In this document: one piece after another, positions 10,852-20,233 of the stretch
Layout of the letters: each line of letters opens with the position of its first letter
Numbering within the stretch: the first letter of the stretch is position 1
DNA from: Kingdonia uniflora
Taxonomy: Eukaryota > Streptophyta > Magnoliopsida > Ranunculales > Circaeasteraceae
Assembly (NCBI GenBank): GCA_014058105.1
Contig: JACGCM010000325.1
Coordinates: 372,001-436,000, forward strand
Reading direction: 5' to 3'
DNA length: 64,000 nt
Position numbers and translations under genes: made by a program
Notes under the pieces: model-generated
What the model saw: only the letters and a program-made list of their open reading frames with translations
Told to the model about the DNA's origin: nothing
Databases searched by the model: none

Positions 10852-12410
10852 CTAGTGCAAACGTCCTGCTCTGAAGATAAGTTTGAAAGAGTGCTGAAGG
10901 GAAAAGCATTTATTGGTATGGTGACAGTTGTACTTATGGTTGGCACAGTAAGATTCGCCTGGTCTGACTTCGATAGGGAAAGGGACGCGCCAAATGGGGT
11001 CTGCCTGAATGTGTGCTAGAAGGGTACTGAGGGGGGCAGTGAGTGTAGGCAAAACTGCCCTTGGTCGCTTCTTGCGAGCTTCAGTGCTATTATCAATGTT
11101 GGGACGTTTGCGGCTCTCAGTCTCCTGTATGATAGGAGCGATCAGGGGTGTAGGAGCAGAGTGGGGGTATTGCCGAGGATTATTGAAGTTTGCTGCTTGT
11201 GAAGGCTGACTCTGTTTGTAGGACTCTTGAAGGAGGTCTAGGTCGATATAGCCATTGACCATTGAGAGCATTTCTACGAGCGTTTTTGGTTTGTGGAAAA
11301 CTAGGTGCTCTTTTACTCGGCTGTGGTTGGGCAAGGTATTCGAATATGCCAAAATAGCATTCGAGCAGTCAAGATTTTCTATTTTCCAGGATTCGTCGAG
11401 GAATCTCCTGGTGAAGGCTTCGATGGTCTCACTGCCAGATTTTGTGAAATTGAATAGAGCGTCAACTCTGACCTCTCTGTCTTTGTTGAAGGCAAACCAG
11501 GTAATGAAAAGTTGTGATAGCTGCTCGAAGCTTCGTATCGAGCCATTTGGGAGATTGTGGTACCATCTAAGGGGGTTGTCAGTAAGGCTCGTTGGGAAAA
11601 GGCGACATAACAGGTAGTCGGCCGTAAAGTAAAGGCCCAAGGCATTTTGGAATTCTAGGAGGTGGAATTTAGGGTTTGTGTTACAGTATTTGCTGAGTTT
11701 GGGGGCACGGAAGTTGGTGGGTATTTTAAAAGACAAAAGTTTGGGGCAGATCGGGTTATTGAGGCGGCTCCAGGAGTTTTGGGCTGGATTCGCGCTAACG
11801 CGAATGATGGCTTGTATTTTATGGTCGAAGTCCTACTGTGCAACATATGCAGGGTGTGGGGGAGATTGATGAATTCGAAGGTTGTAAAGTCGAGCATGTG
11901 GTATAAAATCAGTATTGTGTTCCCCGAGCCGTTCCTGAGCAGGACGGCGTCTGAGGTGTCTAGAGGAGCGGAGGGTTAAGTTAAAAGAATCTTCTGTGGG
12001 GTGAATCCCGTGGTGCATGGAGCCGGTTGGGGGAATAATACGGGGGAAACCATTGGCACCGGTGTGAACGGGGGGTATCTCGAGGTTTGGTGAGGGTCCT
12101 AGGAAGGCGCGGGTAGATACGCGCTATGAGTTTGGTGCCTGGGACGGGCGAGGAGGTTCCAAGGGCTGTAATCTTTGTAGCTCTGGGACAGTGCTGCGCA
12201 GTTCATCGATTGCTCTGTTCTGTCTTTTTTCATCATCCAAGCGGCGATTTTGCTCAGTTTCCAGTGCCAAGCGGTGGCTTTTATACTCCTGGTTTAGTTG
12301 GTTCTGGTAGCGCTCATCTGCCTTAGCTACCTGTTGAGATAATAAGGCTATTTGGGCAGCTACTCCGTCAAAGGAGTTGCCTGCCTGGGTTTAGTTGGAT
12401 TGACGTGTGG
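10852..12410 (-). pseudogene. gag of A1
   Basis: N-terminal coiled-coil-like part (VAAQIALLSQQVAKADERYQ near 12340) is followed after stops by the retrotransposon gag core in 10852-11736: FRAPKLSKY, HLLEFQNAL, CRLFPTSL, WYHNLPNGSIRSFEQL. The end carries one zinc knuckle of the Tat form, C-A-N-H-x4-H-H-T-N-K-C. It packages element RNA. In-frame stops lie near 11835 and 12125. Confidence 0.85.
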
Positions 12411-12480
12411 ATGTAATTGAAGATAATTAGTTGAGGTAGAAAACAAAAGGAGGGGAAATAGGAAGGGAGATTGGTAGGGT

Positions 12481-12500
12481 GGAAAGCACAGACGGTGCCA
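12481..12500 (-). other. Primer-binding site of A1
   Basis: TGGCACCGTCTGTGCTTTCC on the minus strand, two bases after the LTR end TACA. The TGGCRCCGTCTGTGG-like pattern is common in Tat elements. The donor tRNA is not determined here. Confidence 0.65.
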
Positions 12501-12502
12501 AT

Positions 12503-13225
12503 TGTAGGGACCTAACTTCGTTTGGAGGTGAAGTCGGTTCTTACAACGTAGAATCAATCTTCAATCAAAGGGATGCAAGCAATTGGTCTAGAGTAAGAAC
12601 TAACTACAAACAAACACTTGCGTAGAGGCCCGAATGTGACTCTCTACGACCTCTGATGAGGATTTTTAAGATAGATTATATTACTAAAGAGTAATTGGTG
12701 GGCTCGAATATAGTGTGCACTGGGAGGTCGAAGGTAAAATACAAGAGGCTGGAGTTGATTTTCTAACCCCCACTTGGTTTCCCCACTCCTCTATTTATAG
12801 AGTCATAGGAAGCTGAGTCACCAAATGTGGGTCAGGATTACATGATTACTGTCAAGAAATCCCGACGAGTTATGGCGCCGACTCTGTCTGCACTGCCACT
12901 GTGACAGCTGTCTGATGTGTCTCTGTACTTCAGTACTGTAGCGCAGTGGTCGGCCTGTCACTGTAGTTGTAAAGGCCAATCATTATGATGGCTTATCTTG
13001 TGAGTTGGCTGTCTGTCCCGTCATACTTCGACCATGTATAAATATGGTCGAAGAGTATCTCTCGCGACGTGTTAGTCCATCCACGAAGCTTTGTCTGGTG
13101 TCGAAGTTTCGTCTTCGGGGGATCTCTGGGAGTCTGTTTTAGGGATAGAGTAGGCTTCGATACATTCGAGTAGGCTGTGAAGTGGGCTTCGACTTTCTGT
13201 CGAAGGCTACGAGTAGGTTACTACA
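12503..13225 (-). repeat. 5' LTR of A1
   Basis: Starts TGTAGTAACC and ends GGTCCCTACA on the minus strand; 723 bp, very close to the 725 bp A2 LTR. A TATA box (CTATAAATAG) lies at 12791-12800. It abuts the resumed X LTR at 13226. Confidence 0.9.
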
Positions 13226-13270
13226 CTTGCAGGTCTTTTAAGACGTCGGTTTATAATCTAACTAGGTACA
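13226..13270 (+). repeat. X LTR, right part
   Basis: The sequence from 13226 to about 13258 resumes the X LTR at its last 50 bases, as in the solo copy near 55711. The final bases differ, so the exact end (CA near 13270) is approximate. Confidence 0.6.
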
Positions 13271-13957
13271 ATCAAACAAACATGCATAAGTACCCAAAAT
13301 TAAATATAATGGGCGACTAAAATACATGTTCGGGTATGTTAAAAATGTCATAATTACGCACTCATCACATGCCCTCAAGCTTGTCTTTTGCTCGTCCCGA
13401 GTAAAATAAAATAATAACCACTGTCGCAGGGTGCGCGATTGCATATAGCATATGCAACAAGCCGTTAATCCCCCTGATTTAGTTGGGTGGACGAGTGTTG
13501 TCTCGTGAGGGTTTGCAGTAACTATACCCATAAAAGTCAATAATTAAATTTTAAACAATTCTAGAAGACACATGACTCATTTCTTATGAACTTATCCTTA
13601 CTAAGTTGTGACAAAAATATACCGATGGAAAATCCTTAAACTTGCTATTCTCCCAAGTATACCAAAGAATATTTTAAGCTTATCTGAAACTAGAGGTAGT
13701 ACCCATTACCATATGATTGGAATATTTGTTTTGTCCTATATGACTCTTCTTAAGACACTTTTATTTCCTTTTTCCATGTGATTAGCAAGGTCTTGATTCA
13801 TTTATTCAGATAGTAAAATAAATCGTTAAAATTGTTGCGTCAAGACCATTAGATAGTAGATGCCTCACCACTACAACTGGGGGTGCAATGGTATTAGGTC
13901 TTAACATGCATGAATATAGATACTTGTATTCTTTAGATTGGATGTTTGATAAATTGG
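13271..13957 (-). mobile_element. Remnant of an Athila-like 3' end
   Basis: On the minus strand it shows the same conserved 3' block as 21510-21720 (TATACCCATAAAAGTCAATAA on +, ACGAGTGTTGTCTC, GCTCGTCCCGAGTAAAATAA). Next come a GAGGGCATG tract and an LTR start TGATGAGTGCGTAATTATGA at 13367. Only about 100 bp of that LTR remain before element E begins, so E probably inserted in it. The other side stops abruptly at the phytocyanin relic. Confidence 0.6.
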
Positions 13958-14039
13958 TTGGTGGCCAAAGTGAATTGTGGAAGGACGGTTGCGCCGTTGC
14001 GATAAGGGCAAGGGTGATGAGCAGTTACTTCAAAGCCAT
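13958..14039 (-). pseudogene. Phytocyanin exon-1 relic (signal peptide only)
   Basis: From ATG at 14039 the minus strand reads MALK, stop, LLITLALIA. It is a near copy of the start of the gene at 16754 (MALKQLLITLALVA): codon 5 has changed from CAA to TAA. The similarity ends near 13958, where the Athila-like remnant begins. The mature copper domain is gone. The upstream 200 bp still resemble the promoter of the 16174-16754 gene, so this is a truncated tandem duplicate. Confidence 0.7.
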
Positions 14040-14087
14040 TGGAAGTTTCAAATGGTTGCAGATGCTACTAGGAGGCACTTAAGAGGC

Positions 14088-14097
14088 CTATTTATAA
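14088..14097 (-). promoter_or_regulatory. TATA box of phytocyanin relic
   Basis: TTATAAATAG-type box on the minus strand about 50 nt upstream of the relic ATG. A perfect G-box CACGTG lies further upstream near 14141 (GGCACGTGAGG). The paralogous promoter at about 16912 has GGCACATGAGG, which is not a G-box. Confidence 0.5.
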
Positions 14098-14372
14098 ACT
14101 TGATCTTGCCCTAAACATAACAAGTAACCGGCTATGGGTGGCACGTGAGGAAACAGACGGATAAAACTTCGAGTAGTCTGTGAGGCAATTGGGTACGGCA
14201 TTGAGAATTATTTTACTGTTGTCTTCATTAAGAAACCGAAAATGTAGTCAGCCTGCATGTTTTTGGATGTTTTTTATTTTATCAGTTTGAGAGAAATGTA
14301 CTAATTGATACTTGAAACTGCGTCTTTTCTCTTTCTTTCAGTACGGTATGATGCATGATCCTCGCGTGCAAT

Positions 14373-15462
14373 TGATAGACGTAGAAATACGTAGGATTAA
14401 TACGCCTAAAAGTATCATTTTGTTAATCCCGATTTATTATTTTTTAATGTTAGTAGCATTTTCTTATTTTTAAGCACTTATCACTGTTGGAGTTAATAAG
14501 TTGAAAAAGACATCTAATAGAAGGTACAAAGAGCTGAAGCATCTCCAACAGTCTCTCAGGCACAAGGAAGATGCCTACATTCAATATACTTGTAGATTTA
14601 CTCCATGGAATAAAGATGATGAAGGACTCTACAAGGATTTATCTTTACTTAGGTGTTTCAAAATTGTAAACAACTCTCTCATATCTCTTATAAATAGGAG
14701 AGCAATTCTATGTATTTTGCACATCTCAATCTCAGGAAGGAATAAAGCTTGCATTTTTCAGTATCTCTCTCTTTCTATCTCTTGTATTTTATGCGTTTAA
14801 TTTAAGTTGTGATCAACACCATTAATGGAGAGCTAGTCTCCTTATCTTAGGCTAAAGATTGAACCTCTAAATTGATGTTAATAGTAGTTTTGATCTAGAA
14901 TTAATCTTCAATTCTCTGATTTGTAGTTACGAAGAGTTGATCTAGCCATGACAACTCTAAGTTACTAAAGATATGAGGAAGAGGTCGAATTAGCCATATT
15001 CGATTGTTTTCACGCTCAAAGGGAATTCTAGATCACTAGAGTTAATACTCTCCACCTAGCCATGGAAATGAGTTTATAAACCCTAGATCCGATTGTCCAT
15101 GAACAACGAAGTTCTTACTTAGGGTTTTAGCCACAAACCCTAGATCTTAGACCCGAATAGATCTAGCCATGGCTATTACGTGCGGATAGAAGCTACCGTT
15201 TTCATATCGTTTAGTAAAGTAAGTCGGAGGTCAAAGCCTATGTTCTTTTCCTTATAATAGTACCGAAAGTTAGTAATTTAGATTTATGTTTTAGATCAAA
15301 ACTTTTTTATCAAAATTAGTTTAGATTTGTTTATTAGTTAATTAGGAAATTATATTTTTAATACGTTTACTCCCCGTAGATTCGACCCCCGCTTACCCTT
15401 ATTATATTACGACATCCGTAGTTTTGAGCGGGGTATTTAAAGTCCGAGTTTTTCTCGCATCA
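14373..15462 (+). repeat. Solo LTR of the Athila family (family C)
   Basis: 1090 bp, TGATAGACGTAG ... TTCTCGCATCA, flanked by a perfect 5 bp duplication GCAAT (14368-14372 and 15463-15467). It matches the Athila LTRs at 20391-21509 and 44514-47019 in inverse orientation. There is no internal region, so it arose by LTR-LTR recombination. The 99-residue ORF within it (14501-14800) is not considered a gene. Confidence 0.92.
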
Positions 15463-15467
15463 GCAAT

Positions 15468-16173
15468 CCACGTCAACAACATTAATAGGGGTGATCTCTT
15501 TTGGTGATAGACGATCGACTTCAGAACCTTTACTTCAACTGTGTTAAAACAAGTATTACTACAGTGGCAAGGAAGAATAACATATTTGGTTCGAACTGAC
15601 GAAAGAAAACTGTGGCAGGCTGTTTTAGTTCGATTATATTAAGTTTTCAGGTGTTTCAGTTCGAATGGAATGTGGCGTTGAGCTATTTTTTGGTGCTTTG
15701 ATCAGCTTTTCCTTGCCTTGTAGTACGTATTTCAGTAATTAATAATTCATGGTTTTCGTTGAATGTTGGAAACTTCTGATTTGTGTAGTCCTCTCTTGCG
15801 ATAATGCCTTTTTTTCCCCTCGTGTCGTAGAGTGCTATAGAGATTCTTATTGATGTTGATGTTTTCATGGAGGCTATTACTAGTGAAGACTGTTCCCAAG
15901 TTGTACACAATTTCTTGATTAGTGGTTATGTATTCATGGAACACTGGATGAAGGTCTTTTGGGGGGATATGTATTCGTGGAGCTTAGTGATGACTGTTCC
16001 CGAGTTGTTTGATATGGATAGTCAGAGAAAGACAAAGGCGTTCTAGGAATGTAATTAGCTAGGTTTCATATTTTCTTGCATCTCCAATGTAATTAGAAAA
16101 AAAATTCGTAGATTATAAATCATAAAGCTCTCTTTATTTGATAGAGACCATCTACAACATCGATAATAATTCC
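15468..16173. other. Intergenic, no recognised feature
   Basis: Spacer between the solo LTR and the phytocyanin gene. Two short overlapping minus ORFs (15683-15944) have no recognisable domain. It should contain the 3' UTR/polyadenylation region of the phytocyanin gene near 16050-16170 on the minus strand. Nothing else seen. Confidence 0.4.
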
Positions 16174-16754
16174 CTATTTTCTAAACCAGGTGTAAGGTAA
16201 AGGTGTTGGCGCCCATGCATATGGTGCAGGAGCAGGTACAGGTGCAGTCCAAGCTTGTGCAGGGTACACGGTGATGGCAAGCTTCATTCCTCCAGCTTCA
16301 CAATACTTTCCTACACCGCAGATGTACCATTTGTTCCCTTGGGTTGCAAGCGTGATTACATCGTTTCCAGTGGTGAGAGCCTTGCCTACAGTTGGCACAT
16401 CACATTTTGCAAAGTTGGGACCGGTCACTTTGAACACATTGTGTACTCCCCCACCGGGTATTTGAACACTGCAACATATATTTTTTCGACTAAGTCAGTA
16501 CCGCGATTTTGATCAATATATCTGGCTAATCGAAAATATCAAATCACACAAATCATTAGATATATTTGTATGTAAAATGTAAGCATACCGATTTTATTTC
16601 CGACGTAGAATTCCTTATCCTTAGCCCAAGCTGCATAATCAAAATTGATGGTCCAACCGCTCTCGTCCCTAACCACGTACTCAGTGGCCAAAGTGACTTG
16701 GGAAAGGACGACCGCAACAAGGGCAAGGGTGATGAGTAGTTGCTTCAAAGCCAT
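16174..16754 (-). CDS. Phytocyanin / plantacyanin-like protein, two exons, with frameshift
   Basis: Exon 1 (16754 to 16589) encodes a signal peptide (MALKQLLITLALVAVVLSQ) and the start of the cupredoxin domain (YVVRDESGWTINFDYAAWAKDKEF). A GT...AG intron of 120 nt (16588-16469, donor GTATGC, acceptor TTGCAG) falls where phytocyanin introns normally lie. Exon 2 (16468-16174) gives FKYP, then HNVFKV, NFAKC, KWYICGVGKYC and GGMKLAITV, then a Pro-rich tail ending WFRK. Going from FKYP to HNVFKV needs a frame change inside a G-run near 16446-16455. Ligands: His in HNV and Cys in YIC are present, but the usual His of G-K-H-C is Tyr (TAT). Phytocyanins are secreted, cell-wall or apoplastic electron-transfer or signalling proteins. 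Either a recent pseudogene or a copper-free member whose G-run was mis-sequenced. Confidence 0.8.
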
Positions 16755-16852
16755 TGGATTGGAGCTAAACTTTGATTATCTCTTAAGCTCAATTAGCTGC
16801 TATTGGCTTTAATGCTTGCCTGTAGGTGATAATAGGAGGCACCTAAGATGAC

Positions 16853-16862
16853 TATTTATATA
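16853..16862 (-). promoter_or_regulatory. TATA box of phytocyanin gene
   Basis: TATATAAATA on the minus strand, about 100 nt upstream of the ATG at 16754, a normal spacing for a plant promoter. Confidence 0.55.
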
Positions 16863-17529
16863 ATTTTTTCTCCATTAGACTGTTAATTAGTTAACCGGCT
16901 TTGGTCGGCACATGAGGAAATGTTCTTCGAGTATAGAGTGTATCGAAAATGAAAGATAACGTCAGCCAGCATCAAAGAATGTTTTTTAACAAATTTTTTT
17001 GCCGTACTTCAGATTTGTGTGTTTTGTTTGTTTGCCTTCGATGGTGATCAGTGGTCAGCTATTTGCCCTACTGATCCCGTGGCATAATGTGTTAGTACGG
17101 AATTATGACACCATCATATCTTTTAAACTTATGACACTTCTTCGGAAGTTGCCTTCTCCGTTCCCCATTGATTAAATGGTTCTTGAAAGATTTTTCTCTT
17201 TTTAGTAACTTTAAAATAAACCTATAAAATAAACCTATTTGTAAAACTGTACCTGTTTGAATAAATACATATATTGTGTTTTGGAATAGATACATGGATT
17301 ATTTGTTAAACGTGCCTTTGGTCGGCCTTTAAAAGAGATTTTTAAAAATGTTATCACACGGAATTGGATATTGTGTTTTGTCCTTCCATTTCCAACCCTA
17401 ATAACATTACTCACAAGGGGAGTTAAAAAATCTTGATTCGTACCTGAATTTGTTTTTGTAGAACTTTAGTGAACACTTAACACACGTCATTACATAAAGC
17501 ACGTAACCAGTCTCAACTGACTTCAAATA
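16863..17529. other. Upstream/intergenic region
   Basis: The first 200 bp are related to the promoter of the 13958-14039 relic (AACCGGCTTTGGTCGGCAC, GAGGAAA, TCGAGTA). The rest is AT-rich with no ORF or repeat recognised. Confidence 0.4.
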
Positions 17530-18290
17530 ACAAATGCGCTTGTCACTTGTTAACCAGAGGTTTCTGCTTCTTCTTCATTTTTTTGGCAGCAATAAAAAAA
17601 TATATTATGGTCACAGAGTGTTGAAAATCGAGATAGCTACTCTCTCTTCTCTTCGAAGAACAAACGCAGAAATCGCCAACCAAGTAGTAAATCAACAAGA
17701 ACAATATAAAAGAACACGAAGAATTTTCCCGAATGAGGGAAATGGAAAACCCTTGCGGATGAAAAACCACTCCCCACGAACAATTCACTATGATATCTAA
17801 TAGGTTACAATGATCTCTCAAGCTTCTCAAGCTTTTTTGGAGCCTCTTCAAACCCTAGCCTCTCTAAGGTTAAACTCACCAAAAGATTGGGCTAACAACC
17901 AACCCTAGACACCCTTATAAACATGGGAAGTCATTACAAAAGAATAGGCTTGAAGTACGGATCACGAGACAGACCAACGTCCCAAAAAACACTTTCGAAA
18001 AATTGACTTACAAAGTCTATTCGAATAGACTCTGGATCTATTCGAATAAGATGGGTTCTGAACGTTTCTGTTCGAATAGACAAAAATAGACATGACTTCT
18101 ATTCGAATAGACATGATTTCTATTCGAATAAACTTTCCTCTGCCTCTTCTGTTCGAGCAGACAAAAGTCTATTCGAACAGGACTTTCAAAAAATCTTTTT
18201 TCAAACCGTCTTCGATCCTCGCTCGTCCCATGAGCTCCGATGAACTTCCTCTAACACGATTCGAGTTCATATCATAACAATAGAGTCCAT
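17530..18290 (-). repeat. Copia-like LTR (probable solo or fragment)
   Basis: Read on the minus strand it has an LTR-like order. A cluster of TCTATTCGAATAGA-type palindromes (about 18170-18010) is followed by a TATA-like TTTATAAGGG near 17915, an AGGGTTTGAAGAGG block, then GTGAATTGTTCGTGGGGAGT and AAGGGTTTTCC. The end is TTTTCAACA near 17623, similar to the ends of many plant Copia LTRs. The boundaries and any TSD could not be fixed, and no gag or pol follows. The ORFs on either strand here are not supported as genes. Confidence 0.45.
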
Positions 18291-18744
18291 AGCGAATTGA
18301 TCGGACTAGGGGAAGTTGTACGTATTACTGCAGGTCAATTTACGAGTATTTCATTGGAGTATATGTTCACAGGATTTTGGCGAACTTCTTATGCGTCAAA
18401 CATTCTGGATTCACAAAAATCAAACAAAGTTTATCCTAATTTGCCGAATTTTGTTGGAATTTGCATAACCTCCGTGGAAGTTTCAACGGAAAGTACAAGT
18501 TTTTATGCTTAAAGCCCTCTTGTTCCGGTAAAATAAATGTCGATAATTTAGTATCCGAAATTCAAAGAGAAACCGAAATTTCACAAAATATAAAACCCAT
18601 AATTTAAATGGATTTCATTGTCATCTTGGCTTCAAAGGAAATTTTTTTACTCATTGCTTAACTCAACAAGAAAACTTATGCATACAATATTTTCTGTATG
18701 TAATTAAACCATGAGCACAGTAACCATTGAGATCGCGGCTGATA
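18291..18744. other. Intergenic, no recognised gene
   Basis: A 71-codon ORF at 18297-18512 (+) has no domain I recognise. The remainder, 18513-18744, is downstream of the phytocyanin pseudogene and may hold its former 3' UTR. Confidence 0.35.
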
Positions 18745-19273
18745 TTAGCACTGGAAACCAAGACACCGTGCGGAGCTTTTGCCTAGTTTCAAGCCGTTCT
18801 TGGGGTTGGACTTGGAAACCACGGTGATAACAAGCTTCTGACCTCCCTTACAATGTTTCCCCACACCACAAGTATACTATTTTCTACCGGACGTAGAACA
18901 GGTAATCACATCATTTTCCTGTAGAAAGAACGCCTTCATTTAGTTTAGTGCATTTGGCGAAGCCATCTCCATCTACATTTTGAACTGTGTGAGCTCCCTT
19001 TGGGTACTTGAACACTGTCATAAGTTAATTCATGTAGTTAGAACATCTAATTTTGGTATAACTTTCGTAAATAGATGGAACTTTGTTAAGTACTAGTGAG
19101 GAGAACTTACTAAGTTTATCTACAACCCTGAACGTTTTTCCGTTAGCCCAAGCTTGGTAATCAAAGTCGGTTGCCCATCCTTTACCATCTCCAACTGTAA
19201 ACTCTTTTGCCGGGGAGATAATCGGTAGAGCGATAGAAACCACAAAAAGTAAGAATGTATGTTTAGAAGCCAT
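18745..19273 (-). pseudogene. Phytocyanin pseudogene, two exons
   Basis: Exon 1 (19273-19111): signal peptide MASKHTFLLFVVSIALPI, then FTVGDGKGWATDFDYQAWANGKTFRVVDKL. Donor GTAAGT at 19110, acceptor CAG at 19017-19015. Exon 2 (19014-18745) encodes FKYPKGAHTVQNV, GFAKC, then an extra A in GGAAAATGATGTG near 18913 shifts the frame. A TAG replaces the expected Trp just before YTCGVGKHCKGGQKLVITV. All type-1 copper ligands are still recognisable: His in AHT, Cys, His in GKHC, and an axial Gln in GGQK as in stellacyanins. The tail ends SARCLGFQC. Introns and exon borders match the 16174-16754 gene, so they are tandem paralogues; here two lesions make loss of function clear. Confidence 0.85.
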
Positions 19274-19410
19274 TGAGAGGTTCAACACACTAAGTATAGT
19301 TAGTAAGCTTTCATGGCTTTTACTTGCCCTATGAAAGAATGAATGTTTCCAAGGTGCGCAATGAGTGTATTTATGAAGTTAATCATCACTTGGAAAAAAT
19401 GAGTTTATGA

Positions 19411-19721
19411 TTTGTTGCGGGGCCTCATGTAGAGACATTCTTACCAAAACAAGCTCTAGTAGCTCAAATAAATTGATCCTATCAGGTGGCGCTTTCAACC
19501 GTTTTTAGCCGGTTAGTCATGTAGTTACTGCATGTAGCCATGCAACAAATATCCTTGAGACATTTGTTGCGGGGCCTCATGTAGAGACATTCTTACCAAA
19601 ACAAGCTCGAGTAGCTCAAATAAATTGATCCTATCAGGTGGCACTTTCAACCGTTTTTAGCCGGTTAGTCATGTAGTTAGTGCATGTAGCCATGCATATA
19701 ACCGTTAAATATCCTTGAGAT
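19411..19721. repeat. Two-copy tandem duplication, ~152 bp unit, upstream of phytocyanin pseudogene
   Basis: TTTGTTGCGGGGCCTCATGT begins at 19411 and again at 19563. The units are nearly identical, with small differences (CTCTAG/CTCGAG, GGCGC/GGCAC, a short insertion near the end of copy 2). Each unit contains the palindrome-like AACCGTTTTTAGCCGGTT. It lies about 140-450 nt upstream of the pseudogene ATG, in promoter position. Confidence 0.9.
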
Positions 19722-19939
19722 TAATGACAATTACATGAATCTAAAGGCAAATTAATGGTTGCAGGCAGGGTATCGTGTAGAAGATGTACGTAACTCATAT
19801 ATATACTAAACCCTAAAAACAAAGTTCGGAGATGTGATCATCTGAAAGTGGCACAATTCTAATAGAGTAAAGAAAGTAAGAAAGACAAAGAAAAGAAGGT
19901 GGAAATAGCAAGGGAGCAACCTTCTCAACATAGGCAAAA

Positions 19940-20233
19940 ATGGGGTGTATGAGTTCTTGGACGGCCATTTTAAGAAGAAAAAGGAAAATAGAGAATGTCA
20001 AGTATCATTCCTTGCTCAATATATGTTTACCACTTGATAGGATAAGAGCATCTCCTAAGGTTAAATGTGGGAATGTCTTTAGACTCACAGACTACCGGCC
20101 TAAAAACACGTTCCGATGGTTTGCTGTGACAGTGTCAGAGCCACCCCTAGGCATAAGCCCTGGGATCTTGTGTGATTATTGTGGATTTCATGAGCAAGTA
20201 TTGTTGGTTCACACAGACACATATATATGGTAG
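19940..20233 (+). CDS. Unrecognised ORF, possible first exon
   Basis: 97 codons starting MGCMSSWTAILRRKRKIENV. The Met-Gly-Cys start followed by a basic stretch resembles N-myristoylated/palmitoylated membrane-anchored plant proteins. The leader before it is AG-rich, as in plant 5' UTRs. The later part (EPPLGISPGILCDYC) is not recognised and could be intron: a possible GT donor lies near 20000 (CAAGTATCATT). The Athila insertion point (20390/47020) lies about 150 bp downstream, so a host gene may have been interrupted. This is a weak call; it may be chance. Confidence 0.25.
   Translation: MGCMSSWTAILRRKRKIENVKYHSLLNICLPLDRIRASPKVKCGNVFRLTDYRPKNTFRWFAVTVSEPPLGISPGILCDYCGFHEQVLLVHTDTYIW

Larger units (their letters stand above)
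5176..13225 (-). mobile_element. Tat-clade Ty3/gypsy retrotransposon A1, nested in X LTR
   Basis: Reading from the right on the minus strand: 5' LTR (12503-13225), primer site, gag, protease, reverse transcriptase, RNase H, a second archaeal-type RNase H, integrase, a 3' region with an antisense ORF, and a 3' LTR (5179-5880). The dual RNase H places it in the Tat clade. The two LTRs are clearly similar but carry scattered differences. Every domain has stops or frameshifts, so it is not autonomous. The left edge lacks the last 20 or so LTR bases and 41 bp of the host LTR are gone, showing a deletion across the left junction. Confidence 0.85.
1..13270 (+). mobile_element. Athila-like non-autonomous LTR retrotransposon E (3' part, interrupted by A1)
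   Basis: The window opens inside the untranslated leader of an Athila-clade element. The leader (1 to about 1180) matches, in inverse orientation, the leader after the tRNA-Asp primer site of the Athila element at 43427-44513. It is followed by a gag C-terminal remnant, an acidic ORF, the post-pol motif block, a polypurine-like GGGG tract and a 3' LTR starting at 4132. No gag core, protease, reverse transcriptase or integrase is present, so E looks like a deletion derivative mobilised in trans. Its 5' LTR lies left of the window. Element A1 is inserted inside its 3' LTR. Confidence 0.7.

Noticed and set aside
14501..14800. 99-codon ORF as a gene
   Set aside because: It lies wholly within a solo LTR whose other copies do not keep the frame.
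15683..15944. Two minus ORFs as a host gene
   Set aside because: Short, overlapping, no domain. Position fits the 3' flank of the phytocyanin gene.
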